From the IMG/VR virus record IMGVR_UViG_3300038620_000086, positions 1 through 64,000 of that record: DNA of 64,000 bases; one strand, written 5' to 3'. This DNA is from a virus. How positions within the stretch are numbered: position 1 is the first letter of the stretch; every line of letters starts with the position of its first letter. Shown here one piece after another: positions 43,016 through 53,000 of this stretch. Below the pieces are notes generated by a model. The model ran no database searches. It was not told the origin of the DNA and saw only the letters and a list, made by a program, of their open reading frames with translations. The translations under genes and the position numbers were made by a program.

Positions 43016-45440
43016 TATTCAAATTTAATCTCGATCCAGATTTAATCCTTATAGGAGATTCAGAGATACCAGGATTAGTTAAAGTTATCCCAGTATTTGT
43101 ATCACGATTCCTATCGTTGTCCCTATAAAGAGAGGTCTTCGCTATTCGGTAATATAACTCGGCTGGCTTTATATCCTGAATCAAACTTGCTGCTTGTGGA
43201 TCTTCTCCCTCAGTTTCTATATACCCAAGCAATTGGTTACTATCGACTTTGGTGGTTGGACTATCAAGCGAACCTGGGTTAGCTGTAACTGTTTCATTGA
43301 GATGCTGTGATATTAAATCATTGGAGCTTCCCAATAGTTCAGATGAATCGCCTACATAATAGTTACTCTGAAGGTCAATTACCTCTGACAAATGGGAAGT
43401 CTTGCTTATAGAAAACAGATCTTCCCAAGAATTAGGATCAAACCAACGGGTTGTGATAGACCACCCTGTACTTGATTCGTTCACTTGGTATGGGTAAGGT
43501 TCTGGTGTTTTTACCTCAACTGAACCTCCAAGCAGACTACTTATTGTCTCTGATATCTCTTCGATGGTCTTGTTTTCTGGGCGAAGATATTGGCTAAGCA
43601 TCTGATTCCAAAAAGTATCAGAGGTTAATTTGGGTTTAGGAAGGTAGACTGAGGCATATTTAGCTAGAACAAACCCTACTGCTGATGAAATGTCTTGTCC
43701 TATCTCGACTAAAAGATATCGAAGAATAGAGGATAGAGTGCTGCTAACATTCGATAGCAATAAGTTAACTAAAGTGCTATCAGATCGCCTTAACACCTCG
43801 GGCTGGAACCAATAGCGCCCTACAGGAAGCATTCTAGTTGCTTCTTCATACAGTTGCCAGACAGCTAGTATAGCTTCCTCTGCTAGCAAAGGAAAAGGAG
43901 GTATATTATTGAAAACTTGCTGAGTCGTGTCCCGAAGGGATATAGCACTTTGGGTTACTAAATTAGGGATCTCATCAGGATAGTGATAAAGACCGTCTGT
44001 CTGATTGGTTGGGAGGTCATAAATAGGGCTTTCTTCCAGAGTGTTGCCAGACGAATCTTGGAAGTCTGGATAGATATTCTGTAGAAACCCTTGTCCAAAG
44101 ATGATCATTCGATATTCTGAGTCATCTTTTTCGTCCTCTCTTTTCTCTTGTAACCGGGAGATAAAGCCCCTGATGATCTCTACTGTGTCTGAGTTAGATA
44201 ACGAAAAATAAATCTGCCATATAGCTCTAGCTACTGGAACCCTTAAACTATCAGTATCTGACGCATCAACCATCTGTAACTGTTCAGCGGGTTGAGCCGG
44301 GAGTTCTGCTAACTTTAAATAAAGTCTAGCAGCAGTAGCATGATTTTCGACAGAGTAATCTAACTGAAGGGCTTTAGTTAGGTAGATAGAAGAGAGGAAG
44401 CTTGCTTCTAAACTTTCACTCGAAAGAAAGAAGCCTTCGGCTGATAAAACCTCCGAGCTAAACTGGTTCCCACCGTCGGTTGCCGCCGAAAGTAGTAAAT
44501 TTAGCTGCTCAACAACGAACTTTAACTTCTTATCGAGTTTTATACCTCCGTCTAGGGTTTTTATCTCTGAAAGCGGTTTATCATAGAAATAGCTTAATCC
44601 GTCCAGAATAGCCAATCCTAAAAAAGCGTTTTGAGCAGTCCACACTTCTTCGGAAACAGCCCGGTCTAAACGAGGCAATCGATAAGGAAATCCTGGAATA
44701 GCTTCATCTCCTGGTTCATAGCCAACATCAGACTCGATGGCGCCAACCTTCTCAATGTAATAATCGCTGATAGTGTTAAGTAGTCCGACTAAACTCTCTT
44801 CGTCATTCCCCGCGATCGCGAGATAGATTCCATGAGCTACAGTCTCTGGATCGGAGAAACGAAATGATCCATAAAGATGAGGAGTAGGCAATGCCGTGTA
44901 GTACAAACCCCTTATCTCTTTCTCTGTAACCTTGGAATTAGAGCCTTGAACTCTAATCGTGCTATGAGCCGCTCGAACTGTCCTAATCTCCTGAACCGTT
45001 GGAGAGGTAGATGAATAATATTGATATTTATAAAGACCAGGAATCAGCCCTGAGGTTGGTTGACTTGTTTTCTGATGAATCGTGACTCGGGAAAGAACCC
45101 CATCACTCAAGAATACGTAGGGATTATCTAGCGTCACTAAAGAGGGATCTGAAACAGGATAACGGTTAAGTAAAAAGGAACGGTTGTCGTCCGAGTGAAA
45201 GTAAACCTCGTCTATTTCTATCCGGTCACTGATCTTAGGATTCTCTGAAATAAGAATCGGGTCACTAACCTTAATTGGTCTCTTTAGACTATTAGCTTCG
45301 CCAGAAATAGACTTTTGATGGAAAGTGTCAAGGTATAAGTCATACCCCGAACTACTAACTCTGTATTCAGGCTCGGGTCGTCGAGCGGGGCTAAAATCAA
45401 ATCGGTTAAAGAAGTTTTTCTGGCTAGAGTTGAGTGACAT
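43008..45440 (-). CDS. baseplate-associated protein, alpha-helical core (810 aa)
   Basis: Starts 17 nt inside the Baseplate_J gene. In many contractile systems this slot holds gpI/gp7, which carries the fibres, but the sequence is not recognisably gpI. Residues 1-200 are beta-rich. Residues about 200-620 are regularly helical with paired amphipathic helices (WTAQNAFLGLAILDGLSYF; ATAARLYLKLAELPAQ; VARAIWQIYFSLSNSD), resembling an alpha/alpha toroid or solenoid. The C-terminal 190 residues are Ser/Asn/Thr-rich beta. The fibre adaptor gene follows with an 8-nt overlap, so a role linking wedges to fibres is plausible. No catalytic motif is identified. Confidence 0.55.
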   Translation of the reverse strand: MSLNSSQKNFFNRFDFSPARRPEPEYRVSSSGYDLYLDTFHQKSISGEANSLKRPIKVSDPILISENPKISDRIEIDEVYFHSDDNRSFLLNRYPVSDPSLVTLDNPYVFLSDGVLSRVTIHQKTSQPTSGLIPGLYKYQYYSSTSPTVQEIRTVRAAHSTIRVQGSNSKVTEKEIRGLYYTALPTPHLYGSFRFSDPETVAHGIYLAIAGNDEESLVGLLNTISDYYIEKVGAIESDVGYEPGDEAIPGFPYRLPRLDRAVSEEVWTAQNAFLGLAILDGLSYFYDKPLSEIKTLDGGIKLDKKLKFVVEQLNLLLSAATDGGNQFSSEVLSAEGFFLSSESLEASFLSSIYLTKALQLDYSVENHATAARLYLKLAELPAQPAEQLQMVDASDTDSLRVPVARAIWQIYFSLSNSDTVEIIRGFISRLQEKREDEKDDSEYRMIIFGQGFLQNIYPDFQDSSGNTLEESPIYDLPTNQTDGLYHYPDEIPNLVTQSAISLRDTTQQVFNNIPPFPLLAEEAILAVWQLYEEATRMLPVGRYWFQPEVLRRSDSTLVNLLLSNVSSTLSSILRYLLVEIGQDISSAVGFVLAKYASVYLPKPKLTSDTFWNQMLSQYLRPENKTIEEISETISSLLGGSVEVKTPEPYPYQVNESSTGWSITTRWFDPNSWEDLFSISKTSHLSEVIDLQSNYYVGDSSELLGSSNDLISQHLNETVTANPGSLDSPTTKVDSNQLLGYIETEGEDPQAASLIQDIKPAELYYRIAKTSLYRDNDRNRDTNTGITLTNPGISESPIRIKSGSRLNLNNA

Positions 45441-46500
45441 AAGTTATATTAACTCGGCTGGGATAAATAAGGTCAGAAGAGGCTATTTCAATAGAGGTTT
45501 TAGGGATAGATACCCTAAGGTCTTCATAGATAGATTTCAGCGATTCTTCTAAGTCACTAGGGTTAAATATATTATTTGGTTCTAGATTCCGGGAGTAATC
45601 GAATACTAAGGCTCTAATGTAGTCACTTAACTGGGACTGATCGATCTCTGGAGTTGCTGAAACAATAATCTCGACATCAATGCTAACTCTTCTAGCTTGT
45701 TTAACGGTAACTGTAACACCGGGGCTCACCCAGGATCGAATCTCGTTAGCAATAGCCTCTTGGTCTGCTTCTGTAAACGAAGAAAATGGATCAACAAGAA
45801 CAACTAAGACTCCACCGCCAGAAGGTTCAACTCTTACATTGGCGATGGATTCTCGACTTAGCAGCTTTTGTTCAATCTCTTTTGATGTAGTTCTTTCTCG
45901 GTTTTGGGCAGATCGAATCAACCGAAGCCGAAAGGATTCATCCGTCTCTGGTTCTTTACCCCCTTGTATAGAACCACAAACTTTTCCATCAATTGTTTCC
46001 CCGGATCCTACTCTAATCTCTAACTCTGGAAACTGGGTAGCAACGAGTCTAGTACCGCTTCCGAGATTATACTCTCTCCCCGGCTGATCAGCCTCAATAG
46101 GAACGGCTGTTTTGACTTTTGGGGCTAATGATTTAGAAGAATTAGAGGGAAGGTTAGTTCGGTAAAGAAGGTTTGTCTCTGGATCAGCAATTACCGAATT
46201 GTTTGGCAGATTTACTATCTGGTTGGAAGTGTTTTCTACCACAACGTGACCTTTAGCTCTAGTTGCCTTACGGCGGTCTAGCCAGTATCCCTTACGGTCT
46301 AGACTCTCACCTGTAGCAGATATTAGAAAACTGTCTTTCTCAACCTGATCAACTTTTTGTTCAAGACTTAATTGAGAAGCAGCGAAAGAGCGGACTAGCG
46401 CTCGAACAACTGACCCCTCAGAGAGGTCAATTTCCAAATTTGACCCAGACTGCATTGCTGCTGCTATTTCCTCTTCGATTTCATTGATTGGTCTACTCAA
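45424..46500 (-). CDS. baseplate protein J family (gp6-like)
   Basis: Baseplate_J proteins form the ring of the baseplate wedge. The typical N terminus with an acidic helix (INEIEEEIAAAMQSG, then DLSEGSVVRALVRSFA) is followed by 'ATGESLDRKGYWLDRRKATR', a close match to the family signature. Also seen are the 'G..I.gG..pEtDesfR.Rl' segment (SIQGGKEPETDESFRLRLI) and the 'V..V.V.p..GGv.V' block around residue 215. The length of 358 aa is normal. Initiation is at TTG behind AGGAGAG. The adjacent gp25-like gene is the expected partner. Confidence 0.93.
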   Translation of the reverse strand: MSRPINEIEEEIAAAMQSGSNLEIDLSEGSVVRALVRSFAASQLSLEQKVDQVEKDSFLISATGESLDRKGYWLDRRKATRAKGHVVVENTSNQIVNLPNNSVIADPETNLLYRTNLPSNSSKSLAPKVKTAVPIEADQPGREYNLGSGTRLVATQFPELEIRVGSGETIDGKVCGSIQGGKEPETDESFRLRLIRSAQNRERTTSKEIEQKLLSRESIANVRVEPSGGGVLVVLVDPFSSFTEADQEAIANEIRSWVSPGVTVTVKQARRVSIDVEIIVSATPEIDQSQLSDYIRALVFDYSRNLEPNNIFNPSDLEESLKSIYEDLRVSIPKTSIEIASSDLIYPSRVNITYVTQL

Positions 46501-46948
46501 GGGTTAAACTCTCCTGTCTTACTGTTGCTTCACCTTTAATTTGATACTGTAATGTCACCTCAACTGTATCGGGTTGAGTGGAATAAGCGCTGACTTCTAT
46601 AATGTCTACACGTCCGTCTTTTTCCAAAGCAGAACGGATAGAGTCTTCTAAACTAGAGAGATTTGGATCTGATTGGGAAACAAAGAAAGCGCTGTTGTTT
46701 CCAAAACCTACCCCTACAGCTTTCCAGCCGCTAGGGTTTAAAACCCAACGAGCGTAGCCCCCAGTCGGTGTTAAAGCTCTACGAATTAAAGAGGTAACGA
46801 TAGAATGTGTCCCCTCTACCGTGTTTATATCCCCAGAAGGATTAATCTGAATGTCATAGTTGTTTGAGGGGTCGAGTGCTAGATCTTTTCCCGTGTCCTT
46901 GTAATCAAGTGTCGGCTCGGACTCTCGGTTAAATCGTCTTTCGATCAT
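46493..46948 (-). CDS. baseplate wedge protein, gp25/GpW-like (151 aa)
   Basis: Belongs to the gp25-like lysozyme-fold baseplate family, which joins the wedge to the hub and starts sheath assembly. The size (151 aa) is typical. Seen features are the DINTVEGTHSIVTSLIRRAL block, which matches the family's 'G...v.qsi..iL.t..G' segment, a following TPTGGYARW, and the C-terminal strand-helix-strand pattern with DTVEVTLQYQIKGEA. It lies directly before the Baseplate_J gene, the conserved order in contractile systems (W then J). It starts within ATGA and its last 8 nt overlap the next gene's TTG start. Confidence 0.85.
   Translation of the reverse strand: MIERRFNRESEPTLDYKDTGKDLALDPSNNYDIQINPSGDINTVEGTHSIVTSLIRRALTPTGGYARWVLNPSGWKAVGVGFGNNSAFFVSQSDPNLSSLEDSIRSALEKDGRVDIIEVSAYSTQPDTVEVTLQYQIKGEATVRQESLTLE
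46509..46515 (-). promoter_or_regulatory. Shine-Dalgarno deciding the TTG start of the Baseplate_J gene
   Basis: AGGAGAG on the minus strand, eight nucleotides before the TTG at 46500. It lies inside the last codons of the gp25-like gene, so the pair is likely translationally coupled, and it supports TTG as the initiation codon. Confidence 0.6.
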
Positions 46949-47559
46949 AGAAAACTAATGGTTGGCTGCTGACATCCTTCCCCACATCCTAGTATTTTTT
47001 GTGGGGAGTTAAGAGACCAATCTCTCGACTTCAGCTTAACTGGTATCATACTATCAAGGTCATAAAAGCTGACATATATAGTATATATCCCCTCCTTCCA
47101 TTCCGCAGATCCGTTATATTGGCAAATACCTCTTGAAGAGGCATCATTTCCCTGAAGGATAGGAGACTCATCCTCTTCATCTTCATCAAACGACTGATAA
47201 GTGAGAGTCCACCCTAACGAACCGGCTGGGACGTCATTAAAGAGGGCGCATTCGGCATAAAGTTCCCCTAAATTCTTAGCCGACCAAGCCGATAGAGGTC
47301 GAGGAACATTGCTATAAGGAGTGACATTCTGCCGATAAACAGACTGGAGAGTTTGGTCAACCGAACTCTTTAACCTAACAGGAACTCTTTTCCCATCGTC
47401 TAAAGCAACGCCAATCCCTTGCGGCAAAAACCTGAAGATCTGACCTTTAATGATGGTATCGTTTGTCTCAATTGTCACCAACCTACCATCCTGTTCAACT
47501 ATTTCTAACTTCTCTGGGTCTGGAGAGTAAGCATTAGGGTCGAATGCTGGTTTAAACAT
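46945..47559 (-). CDS. baseplate protein of unknown function (204 aa)
   Basis: Overlaps the previous gene by 8 nt and shares ATGA with the next. Residues 20-75 look like a small barrel (DGRLVTIETNDTIIKGQIF; GIGVALDDGKRVPVRL). The remainder is beta with a Cys pair close to the C terminus (CGEGC), which could bind metal as do the tips of some phage spikes; that is speculation. Its place between the spike-like gene and the gp25-like wedge gene supports a baseplate or spike-tip role. Confidence 0.8.
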   Translation of the reverse strand: MFKPAFDPNAYSPDPEKLEIVEQDGRLVTIETNDTIIKGQIFRFLPQGIGVALDDGKRVPVRLKSSVDQTLQSVYRQNVTPYSNVPRPLSAWSAKNLGELYAECALFNDVPAGSLGWTLTYQSFDEDEEDESPILQGNDASSRGICQYNGSAEWKEGIYTIYVSFYDLDSMIPVKLKSRDWSLNSPQKILGCGEGCQQPTISFL

Positions 47560-48601
47560 AGCTTTGCCTCCGTTGATAGTTCACAGAACCAGCTTTTTGG
47601 ACTGAAGGTTGCTGTAGGGTAGGATTTCCATTAGCATCTGTATAAGTAGGCTGCCCTACTTTCTTGGCAGTTGGTTTGTGCTTGTAAGTGGGTAAGTCTT
47701 GAAAAGATTCATAACTTGACGAATAGGTCTGAGGGCTACTAGGAGCACCTTGAGTTGACGTGTTGATATAGACTATAGAACCATTAACGAATGTATTACC
47801 ACTGGCTTCTGCTGTCAATGTTGCATTAGAGTAGTAGGTAGAGTCGCTCTTAGACTGAATTCCTACTTTTCCTTGTTTGGTTTGGACAAGCAGATCTCCT
47901 TTAGAACTAGCCAGGTTGAAAGACTGCTCCGTCAAAATAGAGGCAGCTCCGTATTGACCGTCTAGAGAAGTTTTGTCTGAGTGAAGTTTTTCTTTTCCCT
48001 GACCTACTTGAACTGAGAGGTAGTCTGAGTAAAGTCTTCGATTTCCGACAGCACTTCGTTGGTTGGAGGCAGAATGGACGTCCCAGTCAGTGATATAAGT
48101 ATTCTTGCGGTCTGATAGAAAGGTTAATGTTTTAGATGAATTGATCCAAAGGTGGTTGTGTAAGACATGACCAACATCGGTCATCCGGTGATAGTAAGAA
48201 CCGTAATCAATAATCTGAGAAGCCATCGACAGTCTAAGGGGCGTCTTAATTACCATCTCTTGATAGCTTTCTAGTCGGACTCGGTTTCCCCCTATCTGGT
48301 TGGTTCCAGAAACCGTATTATTGGAGTTTCCACCCGCAGGATCGTTTTCATCAAGCTTGGACTGCTGAGATAGGTGGTCACCACTAGCACTTAGGAAAGG
48401 TTTGACATAAGATTCAATCCCTTCTACAGCTTCTTTAATGTCACTATGAATCTCCTTCAGGAGTTTTGTTTCAGATCGATGGGTTGTTAGCTGCTCAGAG
48501 ATCCCTCTCTTAGCCTGAGATACGGCTACCCGAGAGGCATTGAAAGCTTTCTGCGATTTCTCTTGTAGATCATAGGCGGTAGGGCGGTTCTGAATCGACA
48601 T
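47552..48601 (-). CDS. beta-rich spike-like baseplate protein (349 aa)
   Basis: The start lies 32 nt inside the upstream gene and is fixed by a good ribosome site (TATGGAGGCTCAAA then ATG). Residues 1-80 are helical and probably trimerise (QKAFNASRVAVSQAKRGI; LLKEIHSDIKEAVEGIESY). Residues about 115-290 contain many short strands rich in Ser/Thr/Asn/Gln (ILTEQSFNLASSKGDLLVQT; KQGKVGIQSKSD; NGSIVYINTST), a pattern typical of the repetitive beta-prism of gp5/gpV-type spikes. The C terminus is Pro/Gln/Tyr-rich and extended. Likely a tail-spike or needle protein; the exact counterpart is uncertain. Confidence 0.55.
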   Translation of the reverse strand: MSIQNRPTAYDLQEKSQKAFNASRVAVSQAKRGISEQLTTHRSETKLLKEIHSDIKEAVEGIESYVKPFLSASGDHLSQQSKLDENDPAGGNSNNTVSGTNQIGGNRVRLESYQEMVIKTPLRLSMASQIIDYGSYYHRMTDVGHVLHNHLWINSSKTLTFLSDRKNTYITDWDVHSASNQRSAVGNRRLYSDYLSVQVGQGKEKLHSDKTSLDGQYGAASILTEQSFNLASSKGDLLVQTKQGKVGIQSKSDSTYYSNATLTAEASGNTFVNGSIVYINTSTQGAPSSPQTYSSSYESFQDLPTYKHKPTAKKVGQPTYTDANGNPTLQQPSVQKAGSVNYQRRQSYV

Positions 48602-50039
48602 TTTGAGCCTCCATAATAGCAGAGTGGAACGATAAATCTTTTAAATCTTCAAGTGATCTAATTGGATCAGGTGTAACAACAAACGTATAACTGCTATCTA
48701 CTTCCAGCGCAACCGATAAAATCTCATTTTTATCAGTAATAGAGATAGGAATAGGATCTATCTTCCGAGATCCTTCACATAGATATCCTTCCACCGAGTC
48801 ACCAATAGATCGAAATTCAATCTTAGCCTTATCTCTTACAACACTAGGAACAGAAAGGATAACTAAAGGCTTTCCTTTTGGGGGACGAAGTGTTTTCCCA
48901 AATTTGGGAAGTTTGAGTTCTCTATCAGTTAGCCTTAACCAGCTTTCTTTATTTGGGTCTTTCCGGTAAGCTTTGTAATAAGATACAAGCCTATCAACAT
49001 ATTGACGGCTCGGATCTAACGTTAAAATGGAAGAACTGTTATAAAGGGCGTCATGAATGAATGTTAGGTAGCCATAAAGCAGCTCTACATCCTTGTCACT
49101 CAAGTTGTCTTCCCACTCAGATAACGGTTGATACTTGTTTGAAGAAGAATCAACAAAAGTGGCAAGAAGAATGTAAGCATCAACAATTAGAGCTTGAAGT
49201 ACAGTATCTATTCCAGCAGGAGGAGATAGTCTGAGAAACTTGGTTAGCTGTTTAACTATCCATTCTGCGTCCACTGATAAGAGTCCTCTACCAGCAGCAG
49301 TTTTGAAAACCGATATTAGCGGTGATCTGACCTGAATCCTAGGAATTCTCCACGCCAAGTTTGTCACTTCTCCTCGGAGAATCCCCGAACTAAGTAAGCG
49401 TTGTTTGAGGTCAAAGTTAGGGTCACCAACATCAAGGTCATACAGTGCTGCTAACTCCCCTTGTACCTTTTCGGCAATATCTAAAGAATATCCCATCCTC
49501 CTCAAAAGAGTATCATACTTCCTTTCTAATGGTGTTTTGTGTAAGTCCAGTGATCGCCAAAATGTCTCTTGTTGACGTTTTATAATTGATATGACATCAG
49601 TGTCGGAGGGGATAGGATCTCGATTCAATAGAGAAAAGGCAACAGATCCTAGAAACCCGGCGTAGTAATAGTCCCGATAATCCTTATTTTCGTGCCAGAA
49701 GGCGGAGAAGTCATGACCTTTCCAGTAGGTTAGGGCTGCTGGTGTTAGCTCTTGGGCTTTTCCCCTACGATATTGGCAGTTAACTAGCGAATGAACTACT
49801 GCTTGGTTTATTGCCAAATCACGAAGGTTAACTGCTAGCTTCTCTTTAGATTCCCAGTAGGAGTTAAAGAATGCTTCCCCTAGCTTCCTATAATGCCGTT
49901 CAGCACGTTGCAAGTTATTACTTTGCCTCTTCCAGAAACGAGTTTTCTCTTCATCCCAGCTACCTGAGGCATGAAGTTCAGGAGGGATAGGAAGATGCGC
50001 TTTGTACTCACCCTTAATCTGGTCTGGTAGTCGTTTCAT
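48570..50039 (-). CDS. baseplate-region protein of unknown function (489 aa)
   Basis: Starts in an ATGA overlap with the preceding spike gene, so it is translationally coupled. The first 380 residues are strongly helical and rich in aromatic and basic residues (FWKRQSNNLQRAERHYRKL; YKAYRKDPNKESWLRLTD); the last 110 are beta (KPLVILSVPSV; SYTFVVTPDP). No membrane segment or enzyme motif is seen. The next gene starts 32 nt inside this one. The position within the baseplate block argues for a baseplate assembly or structural role, but no family is recognised. Confidence 0.85.
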   Translation of the reverse strand: MKRLPDQIKGEYKAHLPIPPELHASGSWDEEKTRFWKRQSNNLQRAERHYRKLGEAFFNSYWESKEKLAVNLRDLAINQAVVHSLVNCQYRRGKAQELTPAALTYWKGHDFSAFWHENKDYRDYYYAGFLGSVAFSLLNRDPIPSDTDVISIIKRQQETFWRSLDLHKTPLERKYDTLLRRMGYSLDIAEKVQGELAALYDLDVGDPNFDLKQRLLSSGILRGEVTNLAWRIPRIQVRSPLISVFKTAAGRGLLSVDAEWIVKQLTKFLRLSPPAGIDTVLQALIVDAYILLATFVDSSSNKYQPLSEWEDNLSDKDVELLYGYLTFIHDALYNSSSILTLDPSRQYVDRLVSYYKAYRKDPNKESWLRLTDRELKLPKFGKTLRPPKGKPLVILSVPSVVRDKAKIEFRSIGDSVEGYLCEGSRKIDPIPISITDKNEILSVALEVDSSYTFVVTPDPIRSLEDLKDLSFHSAIMEAQNVDSEPPYRL

Positions 50040-53000
50040 TGGCTAGTCTCCACTAAAAATGTAGTTTCACCGTAGACATATTGATATTGGAAATCAGGGG
50101 ATAGTTCAAATGTTTCATTATCTATCCGTCGGTATTGGAAAGCCCCTGAGAACTCACTGACCTCTGAGAGTGGCTTTTTATTATAGATCCAAAACAGTTG
50201 AAAGCCGCCAAAAGCTGTTTGGATTGGTTCTGGAACAGTAAACTCTAGAGTCTGTCTTGTGTCAATAGTTACAGAATAGGGAAGATAATCCGTTATCTTG
50301 AAGTTGACCGTGTGGGTACTTACCTCATTTGCCATGTTAGTTGCTTTGACCTGATAAGTTCTTTCTTCATCGCTCGGCGGGTCATCGATGTCAAACTCTA
50401 TAGTGTGTCTCCAATTACGATCTTCCCCTTCTATAGAAATAGATTCCCCAACAGGAAGTGAGCTGTCTAACTCAAGGTTACTAATAGGCTCACTAAATTT
50501 AATATTAATTGGTTGCCTAACCCCCTCTGGGTCAGACTTAAACTCATTGTTCGTGATAGCTTCTATCTCAAGCGTCTCCTGATCAACCGAAACCTCGATC
50601 AACTTTTCGCTTTGGCTATCGTTTGCAGCTCTACGTAGCTTAACAGATACATTGAAATCGCCTTTAGAGAGGTTTGAACAGTTACTCTTCGGTGATAAGT
50701 CGAAAGAAAGGTTATTGTTTCTATCGATGGTTAACCCATTGGAGGAGACTTCAATGTCTGAATAGTCTCTTGCCTGAAGCTCTAAACCAGCAGTTTGGTC
50801 ACATTTAATTGCCTCCTGGTTGTTGGGATAGGTAACATTAACAGAGGAGAATGTCGGTGTTAGGTCATTAAGCCTTAACCTGTCAATTCCGAAGTCTTCT
50901 AAAGTGAAAGTCTGTGACCGATTGGCTGAATAGAATCTAAACCTGGCTGACTTGTATGTAAGCGACTGAGTTCCCTCAGCGTTAACTCTTGAGGTAAAGA
51001 AAAAGCTCGTTCCGTTTACAGATTTCTCTTCTGCAAAGAGGGCACCGGAATCCTGAATTTCAACCGTTTGAATTGGTTCATTAGCCAGCACTCGGAAGGT
51101 GACCTCATCCCCAGTCTTTAGCTCGGTTTGCTCTCCTGGATAGGGATCTATTATCTGGAGATTCTTGACAAGTGGTTCAGCTTTTTCCTCGGTTGGCTGC
51201 TGCGGTTGACTGCTTCTCTTAGCCATCTCTTTTTGAGGAAGGTCATCGATTGAGATCATCTCTTGTAAATCATGACCTCTCGGAGAGGCAAATGTTGCCC
51301 TAGCAACAGCAGATCGCAGCCTTTCATACTCAGTTCCTAAGGCATCTATGTTGCGACCTGTATTTTGGTAGATTAACTCCGTCATAGCGTCAGTGACAGC
51401 ACCTTGTTTGAGAGATTGGTAAATTCCCCTGTTCTCTGGGTCTACCTCAGTTGCCCAATCTAACAAAGAGAAAGGATAGTCGAGAACTTCTTCAGAAGAA
51501 GGAGGAGAAGAGTTGGTACTGCTTTGGTTGAGAGGACTAGAAACCCCCTCTTCGGGAGGAGTAACTAAATCTAGCCATTCTTGAAGACCTTCGCAACAAA
51601 TTCTTGTATTTACTATCTCTGCCGGTTCAAACCCACTGATATCGGCTTTTATATTGTAAGAAACAGTCTCTACAGTTCCACTACCAACCGCAGCTAAAAA
51701 GTCCATTAGGGCAAGAATGCTATCATGGCGGATTAGATCATGTAGAGCCTGAGAGAGTTGACCAGCATAAAATATGCCGTAGCTGGCTAGTAAAGCGGCT
51801 AAATCTGAAGGAGGGAGGTCTTCTAATGCGGAGGAAGGAATGTCTACAGTAGGATAACTTGTGACTTCATAACCTGGTGGTAGATCCCTTGCAACTTGAG
51901 ATAGGTAATCTGTCTCTCCATCTGTTATGATACCTGCCTCCAATCCGACATTAGGACTCCCGTATTGTTTATACCCGTTGTTTTGGGCAAAAAGATTATC
52001 TAGAAAACTCTCCAAAAACGTATCGAACCGAAAAGCATCTCGATCGCGCCTTCCTATGTCAGGGTCAAACAAGTTCTCTAGTATTTCCTGACCATTGCAG
52101 GATTGAGAGGCGCCGCGACCTTCTCCAGACCCCGGTCGTGAGCGAGGGAACTTTGATAGCCTTGGTCGGCTAGGGAGACTAGACTTAGCAGCGTCGTTGG
52201 CTTTCTTGTTCTCTTGGGGAGATTCTGTAAGGGCAGGTTGGCTTTGAGCCTTGTCTTTTTTGCACTTTCCCTCCTGAATAAATATGGTTTCTCCTAAGAC
52301 TGAGATCGATTTATCTTCACTGTTGTAGGTCACCGGTCCCAGAGAAACAGATTCAAAGTCAGAGGATACTCTCAGATTAAGAGGTGATGGGAAAAACCGC
52401 TTGCTGTTTTGGTTGACAACGGATGCTAACTTTCCCTTGTTGAGATTAACATTGCCACTTCCTAGATCCACATTAACCGGACCAACTGACAGCTTGTTTT
52501 TCTCATTGTTAAATCCAACATGGAGCGGTTCTGGTAATCCTTGGTTAAGTTCGTCAAGTGCATTGTTGGCGAGACTGGCTACCGATCCGTTTATAGAGAC
52601 TGTTGAAGAACAAACTTCTTCGGAAGCACCAGGTCCGGCAGGACGAAGTTGGCAGTTTTTCTCCATGGAAAAGGGACCTATATCAAACTTTGGCTCACCT
52701 TCTAGAATAGAGTCAATATCAAACCGACCATAGTCTCCTACTTCCAACACGCCTGTCTTAGTCAGACATAGCTGGAGATAAGGTGGAAGGGACTGGTTTA
52801 AAAGAGATAAACCCGCATTAGCAGCAACATATCCTAGGTTATCTTCGCCAGCAACTGTTACTTTGCCAGTATTAGGGTTATACTTGAAAGGTCCAACACT
52901 AATACCGCCATTTTTCCCCGCTGATATTTGCATAAATCCGGGGAGAAACTCGTTTAAAGCTTCTAAAGCAGCTTGTTCTATTTTTTCCTGTAATTGTTCA

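Noticed and set aside
43008-45440. Glycoside hydrolase with alpha/alpha toroid
   Set aside because: The paired-helix pattern is suggestive, but no catalytic acid motifs stand out and baseplate context favours a structural role.
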